A stretch of 64,000 nucleotides of DNA from Istiophorus platypterus (GCA_016859345.1 CM029128.1:16756104-16820103); one strand, 5' to 3'. Counted from the first letter of the stretch, positions 22,346-35,803 are shown. Notes: generated from the letters alone by a model not told the origin. Translations and numbers: made by a program.

Positions 22346-25300
22346 TAGTGTATTTTTTGTGCTTTAGTGTGGACGGGCTCGCCGAAAGCCCCGCTTCCTC
22401 CCCGGAATAATTGATTTAACAAATTGCCGGCCATGTTTCATTCTGAGGAAGTGACAGGAGCAAAGCGGGGAGACGGAGCCAGGAGATTAATTAGGAAACA
22501 AAGTCATCTTTATGGAAATTAAATGCAGCCTCTGATGATAGCCTTCCTTTCCCATCAGTCTGCCGGGTTTCGTCCCCTGTGCATGATAAAGGACTGGGAA
22601 GCCTCCAAAACATCAGAGCTGACTGTCACCACCAGACCCCGGCGCCTACACAGCACCCTTTTGCAATGCCAGCTCCAGCTCCCACTTTCATGGGTGATGT
22701 GTTTTGGGCTATATCATTGGAAAGCACTGAACCTTGAAAAAACAGCTGCTCCTGAAAACAATGCAATATCCTCTTCCGGGGACAAAATGCAGTAAAACAG
22801 TGGCCTGCATAAAAATCAACCTCATATCTCTCGTAGCCAGTTCTTGCATATGTGCATTGCTCTCTACAGAGCATTTGGTATAACAAGCTCCCAAGAGACA
22901 GCGTATCAATCGCATGAGTGCACATAGTAAAACTTGTATCCATTAAGGTTAGTGCACACTTTCATATGACACCATGCCCTTATGATTGCAGGTGTGGGAT
23001 TTCTGCAACTTTGCTCAGCAAGCAGCTCCTCATCATTCATCATTGCAGCTGCACATCTGACCTATTTGTGCTTGGTTGAGAGAATTCTGAATATGCATAA
23101 CATACCTGACTGCACTGGTTGACCACAATGGCAGTCTGAAAACAGACTGAATTTAATTAGACAGAACGGGAGCCTCAAAAAACAACATCACCAACAGAAA
23201 GCCCAGAGGATCAATATCTACCTGTCTGAATGAATTGATCTGCAGTATCTCTGTTTTTTTTTCCTTTCTTTCTTTCTTTTTTCATGAAGTGGTTTGATAA
23301 CAGCAGTCATCCAACTCCTCTCAGATTTCAGAATAGGTGGCTCTAGGTAGGCCATTGCCTGAGACAAAATCAATCAACAACGGAGTAAACTGAAGCTTGC
23401 TGGCATGTCATCAGGCTGTATTTGATAGGTAGACCATTTGAGACAGTGCTGTAAACATACACAAAACAAAAGTCAACTAATCTTAACAAAACAATTTTGA
23501 AAGGTAAAAAATTGAGACGTTAATTAGTTGATACCATTTTTCAAAACATGATGTAGTAGAGCATTCAGCATGTTTCGTCTAAACAAATAAAAAAAATATC
23601 ACTTTATTTAAAAAAAAAAATAATCTTGATTTTTAACTGCCAATAGTCACCAAACTAAGAATTAAATCACCAACAAAAATACTTTTTCACTGAAATGTTT
23701 CAGATATATTTTTACCAGTCAGTTGGGAATTTTAGATGGATTTTTGAAACAGGCAACTGGAGAAAAACCTCCGACATGATTGCTCTTGTCTAGTGAAAGT
23801 GTTCATGGGAAAAAATAACTATACTACTTAAAAGTACCAGAACTCCACTGAAACCATTTTTAAGGTTTTGAAAATGTTACTGAATATGACCCTGGCCTTT
23901 TCTGATTTGCTTTCATAGTGGATCCCAAAGGCTGCAGCTGAGATTTTTATAATTCCCAAAATGAAAATCAGAGATTGCCGTTGGACAACATGTCCAAACT
24001 GTGCAATGCACGTGGCATCTTGAACTCAAGGGTGTGAGAGCCTATAGTAATATTTGTGTGAAGATTATATGTGCAAAGGATCCTTTTATGTGTATGTTAA
24101 TGTTCCTAGGAGCTCTTCGGATCATGCAAAACTGAAGAAACAAAAGGCCAATTAGAATAACCATCATTACGCCCTAATCATCTGGGGGTACACACCGAGA
24201 AATGAAAATTATGATGGTGTTGAGTTTGCCCATCCCCAGGGGTCCCGGAGTATCTCTGCTGCACTGCCTCCCAAGCTGTTTTTGTGTCTCACTTTGCCAT
24301 TTCTGATACTGCTTTCTCCTCCCTCACCCGATTCCCTCTCTCTTTCTCTGTGTCTATTTAATTTTTTCCCCGCTTTTTATTGTCCCTGGCCACCCATGAG
24401 CTGTTCGGAGTTTTCGTTTTTGAAGATTTTTAAGGTGCAGTGAGTCTCCTGGTAAATAAGTGTTGTCACCAGTTGGAGAAACACTTGAACCTGATGTGAG
24501 GGGGAAACATCCTGGAATTCAGCAGCAGCATCCCCCAGGCTTATTTTGCTGTGTTGCTGTCTGTCTTCATGTGAGTGTTCGTCTGTTGGCCTGTGTGTGC
24601 TTCTCACTGGTTGTGCAACAGTCAAATAGCAGAGTTCAGGAAATTAATTTAATGGAATTAATCACTTAAGGATAATTGAATTAATGTAATTGTTGGCTAC
24701 TGCTGTTATAACCCTCACAAAATAAGAAAGTGCTACCACAGAGCACAGGTCAAAGGCGCATTTTAACTCCTGAGGGAATGAACCCATGGATACATCAAAA
24801 CGAAGCAAATCAGAAAAGCACTTATACTTAATAAAGTGTTCTGATATATGAAAATAATGGAGGTGAAAGAAGTTTCCTCTGCTGAATCAGAACATCACAG
24901 AATGCATCATTAATCTCATATCATGGCCACTTACCAATGGGCAAAAAGAGAAGCTGTGTTGAAATCTTGAATCGATGTTTGAAAGCTTGTATGTACCCAG
25001 GTTAATCCATACTTTACTGTTTGTTATGGTTAGTTTAGTATTACTGCACTGATTTGGTTGTGCTACTTTAATGGACATTTTCTATTCACTGTATTCAGTG
25101 AGAGGTATTTTCATGACCATATTATAAGAAAAGACACAATATTTTAGGATGGAGCAACCTGTGCCTGATCCACCAGTCTTTTATTTTCTGCTTAAATTTA
25201 GCATACTAAATTTAAACTCCTCTGAATAATATGCTTCCGTGTATTTCTAGATGACCGAGCTTCGATTGTGCCATTGTTGACACACAAATAATGTACTTAT

Positions 25301-27084
25301 GTTTTAATGCTATATAATTGGTGCAAATTGAAATACACTTTTTATTTTGAAAGACCATTTGGTTGAAATGAAGTGTGCATAGTTACATCTTTTTTCAATG
25401 ATGATATGCTTTTTGAAAATGTACACATGCAGGTATAATTATAATATAATTAAATCATGTAAAACCAGTAGTTAGAAGATGTTGTCTCAGTAATTTGGCA
25501 AAGAAACACCGGCGATGTCCCAGGACACCACTTCTCAGTCCCTAAAAGTGACAGTGAGAAGCCAGCAGCCGCTTCATTTACAGTTTCTGAGATAAACACC
25601 AATTTTCCTTCTTTTTCCCTATGAACTGTAGACATATCAACCTGCACACAGATATATTTAGATGTACTCAGACTAAATATGTTTTAAACTTAACAGTATG
25701 AGTTCTTATCTAGTTCACAGATACCAGTTACTGACCTCGATTCTCATCTTTCTACCTTAGCAGATACTGACCATTTGACTATGGCTGATAAATGATCAAA
25801 TAAAATCACAGCATTCCCTGCATTGTTTAAGAGGTATTACATTTTCTGGTTGTATTAAACAGGACTTCCTTGGGCTTTTTGCTACCAGCCCTTTCCATAG
25901 TTGCTTCCAAGATGAACCACACTTGACTGAGAACTAGGTGAAAGACTGAAGGTAGAGGTCATTTGAAAAAAGTCTATTCCAAGTTCGGAGGCAAAGTGTC
26001 CTTTTTACATTTGAGTCAAAAAGGAAATGTCGAGCAAGGGAGAGACAAGCATCTGAACAACAACTCATTTTCCAGAACAAGACAGTCAGAAAATAAATAA
26101 AGATACATCGACATTGAAAGAAAACTTTTAGTGAATAACAGTATGCACTCAAACTTGCAAACACACACAGAGAAAGAGATAAAGAGACAGGGGGACGGAC
26201 AGATGCTGAGTAAGAAACAAGCTAAATAAGTGATGAAATGGTTGGCTCTCTGCGAGGAGATGAAATGGAAAATGTGTACAGCAGCAGACTCCAGACTACA
26301 AGCTCAGTGCAAAAACAATGTCCCGGTCAATACTGTCCCTTTTCATTTACAGCCAAATGTCATTGAATGCTAATGCAGTCCTCAGCTGGTTAGTTTATGA
26401 ACACAGTGTAAAACTCTTTGTGCATCATTAATTAACAAACTTTTAATGCCAACACACACCGGCATGCAGACATTAATTTTAATTTCAGGTTTTTATAGGT
26501 CAGATGTCTAATCAGACATCTTTAGCTGGTTGCCATTTTGACACTTTGTCTTTTAGTTTTCTTGACCACATGGGCAATTTGATTTTATATGGTAGTAACA
26601 AAGAGGAAACAACTGCTAAATGTCAACCTAGTAACTTAAAGTGACATTAATAATTCTTAACCAAGAATGTCATCCTCTTTTTCCTTTTGCAATTCTATAC
26701 TTATCCCTGGCAGTGTAACTCGGAATTACACACTGTATGAGATATCACCGCACTAAGTCAAGAGAATGTAAACAAGCTAACATTGCCCAAAGGTCACAGT
26801 AATAACTAGAAAGTACTTTTGAGGCAAAAGAGTTGCCATATCTCTACATTTTCCTCTAGACATTAGCTTTATGAATTACTAATGTTGTGTGCCCATTTTC
26901 CAAGATTTCGTTAGGAAGCATAAATGCTGCCTGATTCATGTTCCTTGGCAAAGTTTTCTCTTACAAAAGAAGCACTATATTTAAGCACTGAACGCAAGAG
27001 AGCAGGTTGAATGGTGGATGTAAAAAGCACTGAACTATGACCCCAGAGACCAGGATTCATATCCTGAGTGCTCTCTGTGGTTGA
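22346..27084. other. Stretch without a recognised gene; one GC-richer block and a palindrome
   Basis: The block 22370-22560 is richer in GC and CpG than its surroundings, contains 'ataattgatttaaca' and 'ggagattaattaggaa', and looks like unique DNA (see findings). A CTTT-rich tract lies at about 23262-23282. A perfect 10-bp inverted repeat (ttaaatttag/ctaaatttaa, 4-nt loop) lies at 25192-25215. No coding motif was found. Confidence 0.55.
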
Positions 27085-27198
27085 GGTTAGAGAAAGATTG
27101 TGGTTATATTTAAAGGTTAATAAACACGTTGAGTCTTGAACTTAAGTCACTCTTAATTTTTTAATTTTAAAACCAAGCCCACAATCATTCTCAAACCA
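27085..27198. repeat. Foldback repeat remnant
   Basis: The left arm 'ggttagagaaagattgtgg' (27085-27103) pairs imperfectly with the right arm 'cccacaatcattctcaaacc' (about 27178-27198). Between them lies 'cgttgagtcttgaacttaag'. I recognise this wording from a common fish foldback repeat. The sequence just upstream (27020-27075, with 'accaggattcatatcctg') resembles a degraded pol III B box, but this is weak. Confidence 0.5.
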
Positions 27199-28564
27199 TA
27201 GAGTTATTATCTTCAGGAATGTTGACACTATTTTTGATACTATTTACTGTATGTATATGTATTAATCTGATATTTAGAGGCAGGTTGAGCCATTCTGGCA
27301 CCGGATTAAATTTGCCATTCCATTAGTAGGGATATACAGGAAATAATGCATGTATGTAATCCACTCTTACTGTTTTTGATATAATCCTCTGTTACTGTTT
27401 TTAATTTTCATATAATTAATATTAGCTGAGGACCACCTGCTGTGTGTTATTATCTAAGCAGTCAGGGGGATGCATTTTTTTGTCACAGAGGTTAGCATTG
27501 ACTGAAATGATCATATTTTGTCATGTAAAATATAACTGCAAAACAGAAAAATAAAGATTGCTTGCCTTTTTCCATGATCAAATGATTTCAAAATTTTTGC
27601 AAGAAGGTAATGGAATGAGAATGTAGGCAGCCATGGTGAGCTGTTAAATGAGGGCCTGCAGGCGACAGGCTGCACATCTCTACCTACCCAGCCAGGTAAC
27701 CAACTCTTCACTGTTCCCTGCTATTTTGTGGAAAAATATCCTAGTATTTGCATGAATTCAGATTGTGGTTGGAATTATTTCTGACTTCATTCTTTATTAA
27801 AACAGCATGAACGGCCATTTGGCTGTGCTGTAAACTGCAGACCAATTGCTCCTCTAGTGTATTTCTGATAAAGTAGCTGCTTGAATAGTGTTTACCGAGT
27901 ATTCAAGTATACTTGCTCATTCCACCAGTAACCACAGGTATCACCAAATCAAGCGGTACCGAAATCTTTAAACCCAAAAACGTCAAACAATTCCTTAGTG
28001 TATAAACATTCCCATTAAAAAGAGCAGAAAACAAATTAAATGTGTTTTCATTTAACAATTTGCTGATATATTCAAAATCAACATTTTGTAATTTGGCACA
28101 TATGTCTAACATTTTTTTCATGATGATAAAAAAAAACTTGGTATAATAATATATATTAAATTGTTTATTAATGTAATATTACAAATATCTAAACGGAGAC
28201 AGGGTTGCACACTAAAACAACAAAACAGGATGCTTGTTGTTACCTTCTAAGATGACACATATAATGGTTCGAGAAACTCTATAGTCGAAGTGCAGTTTAG
28301 TTTTGTCAACAGAGAATTCATGAGGAGGTAGTGGTCATGGTCAAGGTTACAAAAACAATGTTGGTTAAATGCAAACCAGTTCTCACCCTTGAATGAAAAC
28401 GAGTACACTGCTGGACAGTCTCATTATAGTGTGTAAATACATATCCTGTCTATTTAATATATTTTTATTTGTTTTTAAACAAAAGCCCCCAAAATAAGGC
28501 CAAATAATTTGAACAAAAAAGTTTGTATGCTTGACTGATTAAATATGATAACAAGTAGAGGTAG
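27199..28564. other. AT-rich stretch without a recognised gene
   Basis: Only short frames without motifs. No repeat family was recognised. Confidence 0.6.
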
Positions 28565-29515
28565 ATACCATTCCATTTAGATTTTGGTTGTATGCATTAT
28601 TTTCGATGACAGATTCAGTCCTTTTGGGCATGGATGATCCCAGTCTTGAAGTCTGTGCAGTGATCCTCTGCTGTTCCTCACAACTCATTCTTTTCAGCTG
28701 TTTTTTACTGAAAGGGTTTTTTTTGCCCTACCTTCTGCTTCAAAATACTCCAAAAGTGTCAAGGGATGTACTTGGCCAGGTCACAGTGTTTCTACAAAAT
28801 CATGTAATTTTTTTAAAAGGTGTTTGGAATTATTGCCATGTTGGAAAATTCCTCTCCCGCCAAGCTTCTCGAGTCAACTTTTCATTCATTATCTGGGTAA
28901 TTAAACTTGCATTCACAGAGCAGTTTATGAATGTGATTTCCCCCACACCTTTTGCATTCATGCAGCCCCATATCAGCTCATTTCCACCTCCATGATTAAA
29001 GGTCAGCACCATGTAGTCACTGTGCTGGTCCTTGCCAGGTCCACACCAAACATGCTGGTCTCCATCTGGTCTAAACAAATTTATTTTGGTTTCATCTGCC
29101 CAAACAATGTGCTGCCAACATTCATCTGGCTTCTTTTTTGTGAGCTATGGTTTCCTTCTTGGACACCGTCCGCAGAGTTTGGCTTCATTCAATGTCCTTC
29201 ACCATGTCTGATCAGTCGTTGAAACACACATTTCCACAGATAATCGTTGTGCCAAGTCACAAGCATTTAGCTGTCTGTTTTTAAAGATAGATGGTTGTGT
29301 AAATAGCTAATTGTATACAGTGTCATATTTCATGGACAGGTACTGTATTATCTGTTATTGATAGTACTGCTCTTTCTATACCTCCTAACCACTGCTTCTA
29401 CTGTGTTTCAGCATATGTTCAGTGGCCTACTGATGCTCTTTACCCTCTCATCTTTGTGAGGTCTCACAATCTTGTTTCTTACTTGTTTAGGCAGTTCATT
29501 CCCATGTGGAGCCAT
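28565..29515 (-). pseudogene. Tc1-like transposase pseudogene with second aspartate changed to glycine
   Basis: The start is placed at the minus-strand ATG at 29515 (MAPHGNELPKQVRNKIV…), which aligns with the usual Tc1 start and N-terminal helix-turn-helix region. The first catalytic motif WADETKINLF is intact at plus-strand 29073-29102, followed by the usual RPDG… and HGGG…WGC segments near 28960-29070. The second motif reads FQHGNNSKH at 28820-28849 where the family has FQHDNDPKH, so the catalytic aspartate is glycine. The third region has decayed to a stop-containing stretch ending SILKQKV near 28730-28760. Frameshifts and stops interrupt the N-terminal half. It cannot be active. The 135-codon plus-strand frame at 28588-28995 is its antisense shadow. 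Confidence 0.88.
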
Positions 29516-32500
29516 GTTACATTAGACACAACTCAGGCAAAAAAGTGAGGAAGCCGTAGTATTCAAGAGTTATCTTATGACTTTGTTCACAGAATTGGCC
29601 TTAATTGGAAATCATAGGTATAATCGCTTTTGTTGCAGTGATCACAGGTAAAATGACTTTTGTTGCTCTGAGGGTGCATTTCACCATATTTTTTATACAG
29701 TTTATTTAACCTGTTTGTTTTGTACATAAGACCAAACACTCTAGACTTCAAAATGAAATACTGCTGACATTTCATCAAGTGGTAGAAAAAAGAGAACATT
29801 TTTTTTTAAACTATTTTAAATAGTTTGTGAGATTTCTTTTCTGTTAATTTTGTCCTTATAGTTTTTCTTTCAAAAGTTGTCTTTGATGTAAAATTATTGA
29901 AAGGTGACGCAGTTTTTTATGATTTTAGTATTGGACAGGAGGGGCACTAAGTTTTGAGCCAGACATAGTCTCGTTGGAAGCCAATCCTCTTTGGCCCTCT
30001 TGAATTCAGATTCTAATACACTGAAGCCTCGGGTTCACTATGACACCAGTTACCTAATCATGTCAATATAATGCAATAGTGGGAGTAGGTAATATTTAAA
30101 AGAACTTTCAGAGGAAGAATAAATTGGGAACCAGAAGGAAAGGCAGTCCTATTATCATAAAAACCTCTCCAACAGTTTTTCTCATCCCCTTCTTTGCTAA
30201 TGAAAATTCTGCTGGACATATCTGGGAAAAAGAATCTCCTCTATTAATTTCATCCTGCTCCGTCTTTATTGGTCCACCCACAGAACCCAAATGAAATAAC
30301 CCTGTCAGGTCTAATTCTAGTAAGACATTGCTCAGCCACCCATATGTAACCGAGGTGCACCTCGCGAATGACCGTTCAGGATATGTGCTTGGAATTTCTG
30401 TAAAGCTTCACTGTATGGACCATAACAAACCATTTTATTTAGAAAATTCACTGAATCTGAATAGAGATTGTTAGTACAGATGGATTGATAAGGGTTGTAA
30501 TAGAAGGATCAGCATTACACCCAAACACACATTTTTGTGTTGGTAGATGATTTACCTATCAACATTCAAGACCTACAGTCCAAACATACAGTATATGAGC
30601 CGTGTATGCAGACCCCTAGATAAAGATTTAGTCACCCTTAGTGGATGCAGTATGTGAACTGCAGTGTTTCTGATTGCGCCTGCAGTACCTGACTCAGGTG
30701 CATTTGTTATTGTTGAACTGCACATGGGTGAACACTCTTGTTTACCTCACTCTACAGCCCGATGGTGGTATTTCTTTTCAGTGTCAAAATTATTGATGAA
30801 TACTGGAGTGTTTGTCTGTGTTTAGGGATCCGCTGAGGACTGCATGGGAGCTACACCTTCACATCCTTGGACAAAATAGTTTATAGTGTTATACTGTATG
30901 AGCTAATGATGATGATTAGACTCACCTCTGTTTCCTTGTGTTACAGCGGGTACAGTTATGCTCTACTTGCATGTGCCTCTTCCTGTGCTTGGATGGCAGG
31001 GAGGTGAGGGGTCAGCTTTACTAAAATATCATGGCACGATTAACGTCACAATTACCAGATGATTGAAGTTGGTAATATCCTCTTCCTCCGTCTCCCACAG
31101 TCTTTAGACTGGAATGAGGGTAATCCCTATTATTGTTAGGAAAGTGCTACCTTTTTAAAGCCCCTGGGTAGGTGCAAATCTCCTTTAGGCAGCTCTGGTG
31201 TGCCTTTGTGGCAGAACAGGTAGGACGGTAAGTAGGAAGAAAAACTGGGTCAGTTTGGTGACTGGAATAAGGTTAAAATTCTTTAGAAGTACGATATCAT
31301 ATATAGGCTCTTTGTGCCTCCCTGAGCAAGGTGTGTTTAGCTGCAACACATCCTACTTTGTTACTGGATGATTGATGTAGGAGATTTGTTATGACAAACA
31401 TGGTTGTTTGTAGCATTAGTAACTGCCTACTAATTGTTTTGGATGCACATAAATCCATCCATTTTTTTCCTCATAAATCTGTACATGTAAAAGGTCACTG
31501 ATATTGTTAAACCCACTGAGTGCTTTGGTGCTGGCAGCTACTTTTCTGCTTATTATTTTTCTTCACTGGTTTATTTTCACTGTAGGGTTGACTGCTAAAG
31601 GCCCCCATCAACTTCTTCATATAAAAAAAAAAAAAAGTGGAGACAGCTGTTTCCAGTAAACAAGCTCAGACAAACCAACAGCACCTGTACTGCTGTACTA
31701 CCTGCTCAGAATGAAATGGCAGAGAACATTCGTAAACAAGTGGCCGGTGAAGTCAACCATCTATTACGAGAGCAAACCGGAGCTAAAAAATTGAGTGATT
31801 GTTGGATGCATCTTTGTCGAGTGGGCAGAAACAGAGCACCACTTGGATGCCCACGGTGCTCAAAGTTTTGATGGATGTGTGAGAAGCTGTTGTTTACCAG
31901 CACATTAATGAACAGTTGCTCTTTTAGACTTTAGTCTCATAAAAGCAAAGTCATAAATTTAGTGGGTTTAGTTTCTCATAAAATGTATTTTAGATCTTAA
32001 TAATGAATTTGAATTTCATTGTGAGGCTGAAGCTAAGCTCTACAGATTTAGCCTCTTGATAGTTGTAGTATTTGTCTTGTTTTTCATCCCCGTGTTTTAA
32101 GTATTTTAACTCTCCTTAATTGATAAGACTTTAGAATTTATGAAAATGTCCCCTATTCTTCTGTAATCCATATTGTAGCAGTTTTCTAATGTTGGGTCTC
32201 ATCTTGAAGGAGTTAGTGGTATTTCGACTACTTCGTATACATGTGTGAGTGCTTGACTGTCACATATTGTATCAACATGACCAAATGACAAGCCCTCTCC
32301 TTTTCTATTAGGAAGAACTATAGAATCAATGTCTTTTGTTCCCTGCTATTCATCTAGCTCTGTATTTTGTATATCTGTATTTATGCCTTTGTATATGTCT
32401 CATTTATGTTATTATGGGTGCAGGCCTTTGATTGTACAGCATATAGAGGACTTTTGGGCTCTGCTTGTTAGCAACATTTTGGGGCTTTAGAAAGCAGTGC

Positions 32501-32598
32501 TCTTTCACTTGGGCTCTGGTGATGGCTCTAGTGTTTTCTGTCTCTTTCATTCTCTGCATGTCTTCTGCGCATTTTTAGACCTAATTGTGTGAGATGAG
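29516..32598. other. Stretch without a recognised gene
   Basis: An A-run lies near 31623-31635. Segment 31640-31920 is moderately GC-rich and could be an unrecognised repeat. No coding motif was found. Confidence 0.55.
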
Positions 32599-32634
32599 AG
32601 CTCCCTGGAGGGAGCTGCTGTGTTTGCACAGCAG
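32599..32634. other. Two overlapping perfect hairpins
   Basis: The arms agctccct/agggagct (32599-32606 and 32609-32616, 2-nt centre) are followed by ctgctgtg/cacagcag (32615-32622 and 32627-32634, loop tttg). The two palindromes share two bases. They are too short for a microRNA precursor; function unknown. Confidence 0.7.
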
Positions 32635-35146
32635 TGAGGAGCAGGCTGAGTTCTTTCCCCAGAGTCTTAAGTTTCTGGGGGTTTCAACTTGTGTTTTACG
32701 TTGCGTTACTTATGAACTCTGCAGTTGGCTGTCGTTAGATGGGACCTTGGAGTTATGAGGTTGAAGCACCCAAGTGGGTACTTTGTAGAAACCAGAAGTG
32801 CCATGAATGCTGGAAAAAGCCCCTCTTAGCTAGGACTCTACTGAATGGATTTGAAAGGTAACTGAGTTTTTTGTTTTTTTTTTCTTAGACCTTTACTCTT
32901 TCTTAGGTGGAATGTAGGTACTGTGTGATGTAAAACATGTGCCCCGAAACATGGACCATATAAAACATGTAAATCATGGGCCGGATTGTTTGAATGGTAT
33001 GGCCTGTGAAGAACTAGAAGGCCGGGATCAACCTGTGTCTCGCTCCCAAAAGGGAAAGTGTAGCCACAAAGACGCTAAACTATTGTTGCTGTTTACCAGG
33101 TTTATATTAAATATGATGGAGTCAAAAAGTCTGATTAATACTTTCCTGTTCAAGTGAATGGGAAAGTGCTCTCCAAATTTTGGACCCCACTCTATATTGA
33201 TATAACTTTTAACAACAAATCCATTCTGCTAAAAAGGCAACATAACAAAGAGTTCATGCCTGGTCTCTATCATTATTTGTATTTGCTTTTTAAAAATTAT
33301 TCAGATCATTATTCAGGTCAAGTGACCAATTTGTCCCAACAGACGACCACCTGAATGCATTTCCTGGCTTTATAAGTTAACAGGTGGTTAAACATTTGAC
33401 TTCTACATAATGGGTTATTGAATTCTGTTGGCCACAAAGAATATAACAGCAATTTTCTCCAAATTTCAACAAAAGCTGACTAGATCTCTCAGACATTTTG
33501 AAAGCAGCCTTTGGTTGGAATGTGAAAGCCTACTGGACTTGTTAGGCCATATCTTGTCTAGAAACGCTGACTTCAGAGACTCCAGCAGCTGAACTGGAGA
33601 ACAGTGTCTCTCTGGTCCTGTAACATTCAGACAGTCTCTCTTATGTGCTAAAGCGGTTTAAACCTATGCTGTGCCCCAGTTCCGTACTTGTCAGATGTCA
33701 ATCATACCGTGACTGGAATGTCACAGTATATTGAATTTGACAAATAGGCATCTAAATCATATTCTTCAGTACTCATTTCTTTGTTTTCCTACTCAGCAAC
33801 ATCCAGATTTAATTTTATTCCATTTTACAAATGCGAGCAGCTTCTTCATTTTTCTTGCGTGCATTGCATTGAGGGAGAGTAGCATAACAGCATCAGATTA
33901 AAAATCAACCTTTTAAATAGGCATATTGCCTGGTTTGAGTACACTATACCTATTTCGAATTACTGTGTTGTATAAATATGGGGCATCCTGACAGTCTTGT
34001 CATGTTTTTGCGTATCTAACTCAGTGGCTCGTCGTGTCTCTGTCCATGGTGCTGACATGGCCAAAACCTGCTTTGTCTCTATATTTTGTCTCATGCTGGT
34101 GATATTTCACCTGAGGACACTTACGTATTCTTTTTTTTAATGATTTCATCCATCAAGATATGACACTATTTTAATACAACCTCTTTGAACTATTCAGATA
34201 TGTAGTTGAGCCTATAGCAACCTTGAACGCCCCAACAACTATGAAACACGTAGACTATTGAAAAAGATCTTTTTAAAAAAAATATATATAATTGTAGTCA
34301 TATTCCCTTATGAGTCTCTAATGATAACACAGTATACTTCTTCTTGAATTTGGGTACAGAGATAATCAAATCAATATTATTAGCCCTGCCATGAAATTCT
34401 GGCATTTTCCTTGTCGCCTACTTTTTTTTTCCTTTTTAAATCATGATGTTTCATTTAATAAACGTAGTGGAACCGGAATGTGAATTATCTAGTAAGACCA
34501 CACTTTTATAAATTTTCTTAAATAGATTCATAGGGTGAGCATACCACATTTGAGTGGTGCAATTAAATTGCCTCTATGTATCAAAATGAAAGGTTTAAAA
34601 ATTCTTTGAGCAAAAAAAAAAAAAACAAAAAACAAAACAAAAAAAACAAAAAGAAAAACCTTAAAATCCCTTTCTTGCTTTTAATGCATACACAGATTCA
34701 TTTTAACAGAATGAAAATGTGGATAATTGTCCGACGACTGGGAGTTGTTTGAATTGCTTCATGTTGCCTAGCTGCGGTAATAGCTATTGCATAAGCAAGA
34801 TGAAGTGTATTTTCTAATGAGGAGAGCCACATGATAAGCCCTCTGGGTTTTTCAGCTCTGTGAACACCCGCACTGAATATAAAACACTTTAAACTTATAA
34901 CTTATCGCCATGGTGAGTCAAAACATTAACAGAAGAAGTGATTCAGAGGATAATGGCAGATGTGTTGCCTCATTATGCATAAAGCATGCTTCAACAATGC
35001 TTGGATTTGACGTTGATGGCATTTAGTCACAAGTACAGCTTCAAGTAAAGTAATATTTGCAAATTTTAAACTAACAGTGGATATTGTTCCAAGTAATAAA
35101 ACAAAGAGCAGTATGTCTTGAAGAGGACACAACTGACACAGAGATA
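32635..35146. other. AT-rich stretch without a recognised gene
   Basis: No gene was recognised. The 72- and 66-codon frames near 32939-33354 lack motifs. An A/C-rich low-complexity tract lies at 34612-34659. Confidence 0.6.
34612..34659 (+). repeat. A-rich low-complexity tract
   Basis: Runs of A interrupted by single C or G residues. It could be a decayed retroposon tail, but no body was recognised upstream. Confidence 0.9.
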
Positions 35147-35203
35147 CTTTTCAATCTGAGGTCTGTTGCCCTCAGCTTTTTCAACGGCCTGTTATAAATT
35201 GTG
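35147..35203 (+). repeat. Diverged direct repeat, unit 1
   Basis: Contains 'ttttcaatctga', 'ctgttgccctca' and 'ataaatt' in the same order and spacing as 35743-35803. About 43 positions match by eye over roughly 55. About 540 bp lie between the units. No coding frame is shared. Confidence 0.75.
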
Positions 35204-35742
35204 ACATGAAATATAAAGATATGATACATTTTTGTAGTATCTTGCCTAAAGTGCAGCTCTGTTTGAAAATACTTCACAAATATAGCCTTTGGGTTATATT
35301 TTTTTAAATCTGGAAATATTGTTTACACAGAGTGCAAAAAAAGATGGATTGACAGAGGCAGAAATACCAAACCTGCCTACCTGTGAGAACCAGGCATTCC
35401 TGGCAACCTATGCTCTCTCATGCTTTAGGCAGATCTCACCTGCAGCATCCCATTGGACCCTGTCAAATCATCAGGTGAACCTCCAAAAATCCCACATTGC
35501 TGCCTCAGGAGTCTTCTCTAAACCCGGAGAACCCCCTTTTTTGCATTCTGCTTATGTGCGATTCCCCACTGAACAGCCACCTGCAACTTGATAAATCACT
35601 CAGCAATCATTCAGCACAGACACTGGTGGAACTGCCGTGCCTGCTACTTTGAGCGCCGGGTTGAAATTACTTGCAGTGAGTCAGATCTACTGAAAATCAT
35701 CCTAGTATAGATTTGCTCTCTGGCCGGCTGTGAGAGAGGCCA
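35204..35742. other. Interval between the direct repeats; no recognised gene
   Basis: Contains a 100-codon frame (35289-35591) rich in Pro, Ser and Ala with no recognised domain. It starts in an AT-rich segment. No splice signal or repeat supports it as a gene. Confidence 0.5.
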
Positions 35743-35803
35743 CTTTTTCAATCTGAACGCGGCTGTTGCCCTCATCTTTTCCAACAGCTCATCATAAATT
35801 TTG
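35743..35803 (+). repeat. Diverged direct repeat, unit 2
   Basis: The second unit of the pair described at 35147-35203. It shares 'ttttcaatctga', 'ctgttgccctca', 'ctttt', 'caac' and 'ataaatt', with a 3-nt length difference after the first block. Confidence 0.75.

Noticed and set aside
28588..28995. 135-codon plus-strand frame
   Set aside because: It is antisense to the Tc1 transposase pseudogene at 28565-29515, whose motifs are clear on the minus strand.
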